A stretch of 64,000 nucleotides of DNA, taken from NCBI GenBank assembly GCA_032158295.1, contig CM063246.1, positions 12,029,608 through 12,093,607 of the forward strand. Reading direction: 5' to 3'. This document shows positions 55,862 to 64,000 of this stretch, piece by piece (the first letter of the stretch is position 1; each line of letters starts with the position of its first letter). The notes beneath the pieces are model-generated. The model was not told where the DNA came from. It did no database searches and worked only from the letters and a program-made list of their open reading frames with translations. This stretch comes from Pycnopodia helianthoides (Eukaryota; Echinodermata; Asteroidea; Forcipulatida; Asteriidae). Position numbers and translations under genes: made by a program.

Positions 55862-57838
55862 ATGCAGAAGTCAATACCGGTCACCCTCAAGAACGCTCTA
55901 GCGATATGCCAGACCCTAGAGGGCCTCCTTCAAAGGTCACTTGGGCCCAATGGCCAGCACACCATGCTGACCACACCCACTGGCAATGTGGTGATAACAG
56001 GAGACGGATACACCCTTCTGACCTCTTTACATTTGTCACATCCAATAGCCAGATGGATTGTGGGTCGGATCAGTGGACATCATGGTGTCACAGGAGACAA
56101 CTCTAAATCTTTCATTCTGATAGTGACTGAAATACTGAGACAGTTGCAGAAAGCCGTGACTCCTAGAGACTCGTTGGCAGAGGAGTCCTCCTCAAAGCAA
56201 GATCTCATTCAAATCAGTTATGCTCTCGGAACTATTCTCTCAGAGGCGTTTCCAGGGATAGTGCATTCCACATTACTGAAGAGCTGCATTCGTGTATATC
56301 TTGTGGAAGCCGAGAGGGAAAGGGTGCTGAGCATCTGCTCCCAGATGGTGAAAACCGCTCTCAGTGGGAAGTTCAACAAGCAATCAATGGAGCATGTGGC
56401 TAGCTTAACAGTAAACCTTGTATGCGGCGAATCCGAAGACATCAGCTGTTTGAGGAATGATCTGGACAGACTTATAATTGATTTTGATGTAACTTGCATT
56501 GAAGTCACAAACCTACCTGTCCACAAATCCACACTTCTCGATGGTGTCGTGTTGACGCGATCTTTCTCCATCCAGTCTGAAGAGCTTGACTCTCTCACCA
56601 GTGTTCCATTTGTGATTTTCAACTGTTCCCTTGATAAGTGGACACCTGAAGTCCAGTCGACACTCCTCACAAGAAACAGTGAGGTCATGGCGGAGATCTT
56701 TCAGTATGGGACCGTTCACACTCGGACCCTTATCGACTGCCTGAGACGATTTAATGTGAGGCTTGTTCTGTCATCAGAGGCCCTCTCAGATGTTTCCCTC
56801 TCCCACTGCAGAGAAGCTGATATCTCAGTGGTTCACATGATACCTGAAGGAGAATTGAACAGACTCGCACAGCTGACAAAAACCGACATCCTCTACGATA
56901 CCGCGGATATCACAACGCAAACTCTAAAACCAGGCTGTGCTAGTTTCTGCCGGACCGTCCTACTCGGGCAACATGTCGGAGTTCGCCTGGGCATCAGCGA
57001 GAATGCAGCGGCTAAACAACTGGTACTCTGTGCTCCAACACAAGGTATTTGCAGACAGTGGTTCATAGCTGTCTATAACACTCTCAAAACACTGCGGATG
57101 TGGCTGGACACCAGTTGGCTCACAGACGTTGAAGAGGACAAGGTTAAGCTTAAAACTTCAGTGAATGTGAAATCACCGCCCGAACACACCGTTAGCTGTG
57201 ACTCTATCCAAAACCAGGACGGTGTAAATTCAACTCTGTGTGATTTTTTAACAGGAGATGATATTCCACGTATGGCTCAGTTGGATCGGTTACATTTAGA
57301 AAGTAGCCATTCAAGTGCTTTTGAAACAAAGTCATTCAAACCAGGACAAGAAAACAGACAAACGGTACAGACAAACAAGCAAGAAGCACTCTGCCTTCCA
57401 GGAGGAGGATGTGCAGAATTTCTCTTGTACAAACTGTTCCACAGCCTCTGTAGGAGTAACTCCACTGAACACGACTCTCTAAGCGTAGCCACGAACCCCT
57501 CCATGAAGACGGCCCTACACATCCTGAGCGAGTCTGCTCTCTGCATTCCCAGAATCCTCGTTAAGAACTCGTTTTCCCAGGGGGGTCACGGATCATCGTT
57601 TATACAAATGGTGTCCGGTCTAAATGACGTCGGAAATGTCGGCGTAAACGGTAAATCCGGTCGTCTTTGTGACTCGGCAGGTTGTGGGGTGCTGGAGCCA
57701 CTGCTGGGTAGGCTCATGCTGTGGAAAGACGCCGTTGAAACGGTGGTGGACATACTGAGAATAGACACAATTATTGGCATAAATACAATCAAAGTCCATC
57801 GAGATAACGATGATTTGGACAGTGAAGATGAAGTATGA
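55862..57838 (+). CDS. BBS10: BBS10, chaperonin-like Bardet-Biedl protein
   Basis: 658 residues (human 723). BBS10 is a divergent group II chaperonin-like protein that, with BBS6 and BBS12, assembles the BBSome for ciliary transport. Chaperonin signatures: LGPNGQHTML at 27-36 (cf. LGPKG in CCT), HLSHPIARWIV at 58-67, which is very close to the human HLEHPIARMIV, TGDNSKSF at 77-84 in the position of the ATPase GDGTT loop but changed, and PGGGCAEFLLYKLF at about 513-526. The C-terminus (LGRLMLWKDAVETVVDILRI) fits the last chaperonin helix, ending in an acidic tail. The ATG at 55862 is preferred over upstream in-frame sequence because the latter is intronic (polypyrimidine plus AG). All coding sequence is in one exon. 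Confidence 0.92.
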   Translation: MQKSIPVTLKNALAICQTLEGLLQRSLGPNGQHTMLTTPTGNVVITGDGYTLLTSLHLSHPIARWIVGRISGHHGVTGDNSKSFILIVTEILRQLQKAVTPRDSLAEESSSKQDLIQISYALGTILSEAFPGIVHSTLLKSCIRVYLVEAERERVLSICSQMVKTALSGKFNKQSMEHVASLTVNLVCGESEDISCLRNDLDRLIIDFDVTCIEVTNLPVHKSTLLDGVVLTRSFSIQSEELDSLTSVPFVIFNCSLDKWTPEVQSTLLTRNSEVMAEIFQYGTVHTRTLIDCLRRFNVRLVLSSEALSDVSLSHCREADISVVHMIPEGELNRLAQLTKTDILYDTADITTQTLKPGCASFCRTVLLGQHVGVRLGISENAAAKQLVLCAPTQGICRQWFIAVYNTLKTLRMWLDTSWLTDVEEDKVKLKTSVNVKSPPEHTVSCDSIQNQDGVNSTLCDFLTGDDIPRMAQLDRLHLESSHSSAFETKSFKPGQENRQTVQTNKQEALCLPGGGCAEFLLYKLFHSLCRSNSTEHDSLSVATNPSMKTALHILSESALCIPRILVKNSFSQGGHGSSFIQMVSGLNDVGNVGVNGKSGRLCDSAGCGVLEPLLGRLMLWKDAVETVVDILRIDTIIGINTIKVHRDNDDLDSEDEV

Positions 57839-58836
57839 AATAAATCAACCGGGCCTGAAATTTCACAGAGGTCATGGAGGCCTCCATTCTTCATGGTCTT
57901 GGCTTAGGAGTCTCTTCAAAAATGGTTTTATAAGACTTTCAAGGGAAAGTACAACATTTATTTGTACAAACACTGCCAAAGTTGAGCAAATACCATTCTG
58001 CCGTATTTTCGGGCGCTGTTGGAAAGCCTAACTCCGGGCCTTTCCGGCAATGTTTAGTTCCCAAAATGTGCGATGAACAAGAAAGATGCTGGGGGGAGAA
58101 GAAGGCTACCCTGAGGACTTAGAGAAAATTATTTCCCATCATCTGGATTGTAACAACAACACACCATACAACCAATCTGCTCAAATTACATCAGATTACA
58201 TTGTTTGGGGTCTTATTCGAGTTTGAAAGATGTAAAATGGTATGTTTAGTTAACCCTTACAGTGCCAGCCTTGTTTTAGTAATTCTGTATCCACAGGCCG
58301 GCCATTTAAAAAAAATATATATATTTTTTTTATGTCGAGTAGTAGAACATAACGGAACGTTGGCGGCCTGTGGATGGAGATTCAGTATGACATTTAAGAA
58401 CGTTGGCGGCGCTCGAAGGGTTCCGTGCCGGTCGTGTTTTGGCATTTCTTTATCCAGAGGGCAATTATATATTTTGGGGGGTTGAATAGTAAAACGTATG
58501 GGAACGTATGGCGGCCTGTGGATGGATACTTAGTTTGACGTTTCAGAACGTTGGCGGCACTGGAAGGGTTAAGAACTTTGTGTACGTTTGTATGCATGCT
58601 ATTTCGCTAACGACAATCAAAACTTGCAATGGCAATCTGGGGGTCTTCAAATGCTATTTCTCTAGACTTTGGTGGTGTTACATACAGAAACATGTTGTTG
58701 AGGGTTGGCATTGGTACCAACTTTATAACCAGTGAGCTTCAATATTAAAACTAACTAAATGAAAATGATTTTGTCATCATCATTTTCTAATGATCTTGCT
58801 CATGGAAAAAACAATGTCCATTTTTAGAACCCATTG

Positions 58837-58842
58837 AATAAA
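58837..58842 (+). terminator. Candidate BBS10 polyadenylation signal
   Basis: AATAAA about 1.0 kb after the stop; it is the nearest clear plus-strand signal downstream that I found. Confidence 0.35.
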
Positions 58843-58954
58843 ATCTCCTTATTCACATTATACAAAACAGCAGTGTCTGGTTTTTGTTTTTGTTTTTTGG
58901 CTTTAAAAGAAAATATTCAGAAAAAACCCAAATTAAGATGAAAAGAGATACTAC

Positions 58955-59425
58955 ATTTTAGGGGTTGATCTCCTGGAGGATTGGGATAATTTCCTGTAGG
59001 ATGGGGATCATCTCCTGGAGGGCTGGGATGATTACCTAGAGGATGAGGGATGATCTCCTGCAGTATGGAGATGATCTCCAGGAGGATGGGGATAATCTCC
59101 TAGAGGACAGTGATGATCTCCTTCAGGATGAGGATGATCTCCTGGAGGATTGGCAGACTGGGATAATCTAAGAGAATTTGGATATTCTCCTAGAGGACAG
59201 GGATGATCTCCTTCGGGATGAGGATGAACAACTGTAGGATTGGGATGATCTCCTAGAGGATTGGATCCCCCACCCAGGATCTCCTGGGTGGGGGATGATC
59301 TCCGCTGAGGGGAGGGAGGCAATCTCATGGAGGATTGGGATGATTGGGGGAGGGGGGTGATTTTCTGGAGGATGGGAAATATCTCCTAGGGGATTGGGAT
59401 GATCTCTTGGAGGATGTGGTTAGGG
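58955..59425. repeat. Minisatellite, about 18-21-bp units
   Basis: More than twenty units of the type gatgatctcctggaggatgg with substitutions. A short palindrome (gatcccccacccaggatctcctgggtgggggatc) sits near 59264-59298. Frames through the array look like repetitive protein but are a by-product of the repeat. Confidence 0.85.
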
Positions 59426-60026
59426 AGTTTGGGAGAAAGGAATTAACATCAATTTTCCTTTATTTTCCACTCACAAATAATAAATGGAATCAACTACAAC
59501 CCATTTGCTATAAGATTTCATATTTTATTGTGTGTCGAAGAAACATCAACATCATATAACATTTTCTATGAAAACATTGTGAACATCAAAGACAATTTCT
59601 CTGTTTAAAATTGTGTTTTTTTGTCCATCAAATAAATGAATAAAATTTGCGGTTTCAGCATGGTGCAACATAGCTAACGGGACTAATTCCCAATGAAACA
59701 ATGAGACTTGAAGTGCTAACTGACAATAAAACATTAAATACAGAACATTTCATACAGTTCCATTCATTTAATGTAAATGTATAAAGAAACACAATGATCA
59801 ACTTGAAAGGTAATCAAATCATATTTAAGTTGGCATTATAAAGTACTTGATACTTAAATTTTGAAATATACATAACTTTTCATAAAAATTTCAACACATA
59901 CAAGCACAGAAGGTGAGCGCGATTAAAACGTTTGGCATGTCAAACTAAAACCTAAAGCGTATCAGATAATTGGACAAAATAAATACTGCAGAGTATCCAC
60001 CATCTAGACCTATCTTTCATCCTGGG

Positions 60027-60270
60027 CCCAATTTCATGGAGCTGCTTAAGTAAACAATTTGCTTAAGCACGAAAATAGCTTGTTTATTTTACACATGTTA
60101 CTGGCCAAAATTTCATGCCTTATACATTGCTTGTGACTGGTATTTAGCTGTTGTTTACTTAGCATAACAATTGAGTGTATAGTCTTGGCCGGTAGTCTGA
60201 TTTTTCTAAGCAATGATTTGTTTTGCTTAAGCAAAATTTTGTGCTTAAGCAGCTCCATGAAATTGGGCCC
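60027..60270. repeat. MITE, 'gggcccaatttcat-gagctgctta' family
   Basis: gggcccaatttcatggagctgcttaag mirrored (in parts) by cttaagcagctccatgaaattgggccc. Confidence 0.7.
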
Positions 60271-60380
60271 TGATGTAACTTGCACCTGAAGAATCAGGCA
60301 TAGTTAGTCATTGGCAAAAAGTTGTTATATTCTATTGAGTACAGGGGCTGACCTGCATGTGCACATGGTGCAGGCGTTAA

Positions 60381-60746
60381 AGGCAGTGGATAATTTTGGT
60401 AATTACTCAAGAAATACATTACCATAAAAACTTACTTGGTAAGGAGCACTGAAAAGCTGCTGATAGTATAAAACATTGTGAGAAACGACTCCCTCTGAAG
60501 TATCGTAGTTTTTTAGCAAGAGGTAATTTCTTACTGAAATATTTGAATCTGAGATAAAGCCTTTCTCAGGCATTTGAAAGCACACATTTCCATGTAACAA
60601 GGGTGTTTTTTCCTTTCATTATTTTCTTGCATCTTTGATGACCAGTTGAGCCCAAATTTTCAAAGGTGTGTTATTTGATGCATATGTTGGGGGTACACCA
60701 AGTGAGGATACTAGTCTTTGACTATTACCAACAGTGTACCCTGCCT
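60381..60746. repeat. TTAA-type MITE, AGGCAGTGGATAA family
   Basis: Starts AGGCAGTGGATAATTTTGGT and ends with accaacagtgtaccctgcct; TTAA lies on both sides (60377-60380, 60747-60750). The interior 'taaaacattgtgagaaacga' is of a type I recall from sea star genomes. Non-coding. Confidence 0.75.
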
Positions 60747-61164
60747 TTAAGTCACAACAAACACACAATGCAGACAACCACTTGTTCTGATCTTACTTTT
60801 AAACATAAAAACAAAACTGTCGAACAGAAAAACCGATAAACTCCAACAAATAATCATAAACATTCATTTATATGAATATTTAAATAATTAACAAACTATA
60901 TGTAAAGTACTAATAGTCAATAATTTATAATTATGAACACACGTAATTGATTAATTAGCTAAACATTTGATTGCACGATTAAAATCTCAAAATAAAAAGC
61001 ATCGGTATACATATCATTTAATATCTACATCCTTCATAACTTCAATAATTCATAATAAACCATGCAATAAACCAAAGCAAAAGGCAAAATTTGGTGCTAA
61101 AATAATGTGAAATTAACTTGTGGATGCGAGGTAGGACAAAATAAACTTGTTGCTAGGTACCGGG

Positions 61165-61290
61165 CGGCATTCTCCCTTAACAGTGGTCCGCTGGTCAAAT
61201 GCGAGTAAAAACACCCGGGACCAGTGAAAATTCTCACTAAGTGGTCCGGCTGACGAGTTCAGTGTTGCAAGGCATCCCTATTTAATAAGA
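61165..61290. repeat. Dispersed repeat related to 29813-29960
   Basis: Shared: gcattctcccttaacagtgg, gaccag(c/t)gaaaattctca, aagtggtc and tatttaat-agaaata. Confidence 0.6.
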
Positions 61291-61565
61291 AATATGGATT
61301 TTTCCCAATTGTTTGCAATGTTGTAAAATAACAGTGGTAGCTTGCTGAAACCTGCAAGCTTTTAATTAAAGCACTAAAGAAGGTAACATTTTTAAAGTGA
61401 AGTCTCAAACAAGAAAAGGGAACTTGGATAATTTCTTCGCTTTGTACACAACAAAAGAAAGACTACTGATAAATGCACAGACTGAAAATGCTGCATTGAA
61501 AGAATTTTGTTCAAAATAACTGCTACTACTACAGCCCAACTATGAGCTCGGCTCAAAATCTGGCC

Positions 61566-61800
61566 GGATTTCATGGCTCTGCTTACCCTAATCGAAAAAA
61601 CAAATAAAAATGGTTTGCAGAAAAATAACGTAAGTGTATTTCTCAAGCTAGCAATGAGGTTTTGCTGGTGCACGAAACCTACTGTTGCTAAGCATTCTTC
61701 ACTTAGACAGCTAGCACCTGCATTGAGCAAAGACTCTGTAAGCAGAGAGTGGTGATTGTAAGCGCAGAAACCAATGGTTTAGCAGAACCATAAAATGGGC
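61566..61800. repeat. MITE, 'tttcatggctctgctta' variant
   Basis: Related to 38972-39205 in inverted orientation; the right part includes 'gattgtaagcgcagaa' and 'ccataaaatgggc'. Confidence 0.5.
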
Positions 61801-62284
61801 ACCGGTCCTTGCTCTTTGCCGCAACGATAGTTGGACAAGCCCAACTCTAGTGTACTCAGCTGATACAGGTCCAAGTATTGTAAGACCAGGGGTCGATTTT
61901 CACAAAGCACTAAGATTCATCTTAAGATGAGTTATCAGTATTACCATAGTGATTTGTATTGTGACATCACTCTTTGCTAAGCAACTGCGATGGATTTGCA
62001 GTTACGATCAGTCTGAACTCTTTGTGAAATCAAGCCCAGGGCCTAATTTCATAGAACTGTTTAGCAGAGACCAGTGCTTAGCTAATTTGTCTGCTAAGCA
62101 AAAATGAGCAGGGAACCAGTCACAAGCAAAATATATTACATGGTATTTTGGCTGGTAAACTGGTCAGCCGATTGTAGTATTAAACAGTAAATTGCATCCA
62201 GTTACTCAATGGTGGGCTTAATAAATTTGGTTTTCAAAACCAACATTTCACATCAAATGATAGACCTTTGAGTAATCTTTCCTT

Positions 62285-63535
62285 TACAACAATCCACACA
62301 TGCAAAACTTCAAATATCATTTAACTTTAAGAGCTTTTCACTGCTAAACTTCAAAATGATGTATATGTGCATATTTTTATGTTAAAAAGAAGATGCACTT
62401 AAGTACTAATGAAAAAATCTTTGGTAATTTTAACTTTCATAGAGAACAACTTAAAATCGAATTTGATTCAAATTAAATAATTTCTAAATGTTTGTTTAAA
62501 TTCTATATGGTACATATATGAGAGAAACCAAACTTAAAGAGGGGCTCCAAGGTCAAATTCAGTTTTGTGATCCACTCATTTTCCAATAGATAGAGTCCTT
62601 ATGAAAATGGGGAAAAATGGAAGTCTTTAACCTCACGTTAAAACAGTGTAAAATGCCACTGCGTTTGATACCCTTCAAGTGCAATTTTTGTCAATGACGA
62701 TGACGTCACATTTCAAATATATGGTCTATATGTTTGTACAGAGAATATTTTGTTCATTCCTAAATTTTGATGATATTTTTCAAAACAGCATTGGATTTGA
62801 CCTTTTGACTGGCACAAAAAACCTCTTTGTCATTTTCAGACCCATTTGTTTTTGATGTTCTATGATGTCACATTTCAAATTTCTATAAGTATTAGCTAAA
62901 ATGACATTTTACACTGTTTCAAGCGCAAGGTTAGAGACTTGAGGACTCTATCTATTGAAAAATAAGTGCATCACAAAAACTGAACTGGACTTGAACCCCC
63001 TCTTTAAGTGGTTTTATTCTACCAAAAACAAAGTCCAATCACAAACTAAATCACCCCATCATAAACAGTTGACTTTTTTTGCTTCAATAACCAAAAAAAA
63101 AAAAGACTTACTAACTGTGGCAAGATTGAGTGCAGATTTAAATTTTACAAATTTGAATAAAATTTTCAAATGATTTATCTGTACTATTGTTTTATATATT
63201 TCTTTTTAACAGCATTTAAAGTACTTTTGGGGTATTTCCCCTTTTAATTGGAATGTATAAGTTCATAGCCTTCATAAAGCTAGACTGTCTATGAAAAAAA
63301 ATTGTCTTGTCAAAAAAAAGAAAAAGAATAAGGTAACCAAAGCCGAAATCAACTTTCACACCCCTTTTTGTCTGGTCTAAGCACTTAGCGGCGGGTTTAA
63401 CAAATGTTTCCATGCCTAAGGACGGATTAATTTTTCCGAACTGGCAGGATAATTTGTTTTTGAGAATATCGCTGGTCAAAATGAAATCCTGTCTCAACAA
63501 TGTTAAGACAAACAAAGATTCTAATATAATGCGCC
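62285..63535. repeat. 1.3-kb dispersed repeat, copy B
   Basis: Homologous to 44830-46265. It contains the intact AGAGGGGCTCC MITE (62538-63003) with long inverted arms and the unoccupied TTAA site. Confidence 0.7.
62538..63003. repeat. TTAA-type MITE, AGAGGGGCTCCAAG family, copy B
   Basis: Left arm agaggggctccaaggtcaaa ... gatagagtcc, right arm ggactctatctattgaaaaa ... ccccctct, with TTAA on both sides. The arms pair over more than 60 bp with gaps. Confidence 0.75.
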
Positions 63536-64000
63536 AGGATTTGTTGTTCTCTTTCGAGAAACTATGAGATGTGTTCACTGTGAATCCCAAAACCTTGGCC
63601 ATCAGCCATGGCCGATAATCTGCCATGGCCATGTTGGTATGCCGGTATTTCGGACCACTCAGACTTACCTCCCATTGAGCTGAAAACAATGATAAACAAC
63701 GGGTGGCAGCCGATTGATCTCTCGCTTGTACAACTTAAGAACAAAGGTCTGGAATCCGGGATTTAACAACAACCCCTGGTAAAAGGGAGATTTTCAAGTA
63801 TGAATTCCAGAACTCTCTGTCCCTCTTTGAACGCGATGCATGCACTATGCACACAACACAGTGGAATGTCCAGGCATGTGACCGTTCAGTACTCCGAGTT
63901 TATACAAATGCAGGTTTACATGTCATCCGATTTCTGGCACAGAAAATCTCGGCATATAAACACACCTACCAGCAAGTGACTCCAATTGAGAAAACAATCG

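Noticed and set aside
59032..59328. 98-codon Pro/His/Gly/Asp repeat frame
   Set aside because: Translation of a minisatellite; no start context or splice evidence.

Overview
The window is metazoan nuclear DNA: AT-rich, with small coding exons, GT-AG introns, long repeat-filled introns and several hundred bases of terminal-inverted-repeat (TIR) elements and tRNA-derived SINEs per kilobase-scale gap. Gene content and repeat style point to an echinoderm, most likely a sea star. That placement is inferred from recalled family resemblance and was not computed.

Five protein genes can be reconstructed. From left to right they are: C/EBP gamma (minus strand, 5.3-5.8 kb, whole CDS in one exon); a second C/EBP of the alpha/beta/delta/epsilon type (plus strand, 10.28-11.18 kb, intronless); SPIDR, a scaffold protein of homologous recombination (minus strand, 23.68-42.91 kb, 17 coding exons with phases that fit except for one apparent 1-nt frameshift in exon 3); BPHL, a serine hydrolase (minus strand, 49.77-54.84 kb, 6 coding exons with all phases matching); and BBS10, a chaperonin-like ciliopathy protein (plus strand, 55.86-57.84 kb, one coding exon). 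BPHL and BBS10 start codons face away from each other across about 1 kb. One further orphan exon (48.1-48.3 kb) and two very short candidate first exons (3.3 kb) remain unassigned.

The remaining sequence is mostly mobile DNA. There is a 5'-truncated, broken non-LTR retrotransposon (about 46.27-48.08 kb), a tRNA-headed SINE family, at least three MITE families with TTAA target sites and AGG...CCT ends, a MITE family reading 'tttcatagagctgcttaagca', foldback elements with long arms, and several minisatellites. 11.9-23.6 kb carries no gene I can support.

Main points of interest. (1) The order C/EBP gamma <- | -> C/EBP -> <- SPIDR combines in one place two pairs that human keeps on separate chromosomes (CEBPA/CEBPG head to head, CEBPD/SPIDR tail to tail), so it looks like the ancestral block before vertebrate genome duplication. 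(2) The C/EBP leader has a 14-codon upstream ORF ending 7 nt before an in-frame AUG, resembling the vertebrate C/EBP isoform switch. (3) The 5' splice site of BPHL exon 4 lies within a 24-bp minisatellite, so the donor is repeated about eleven times at in-frame 24-nt spacing. (4) Perfect C/EBP palindromes lie upstream of the C/EBP gene and downstream of C/EBP gamma. (5) An empty-site/filled-site pair inside the window proves TTAA target duplication for one MITE family.
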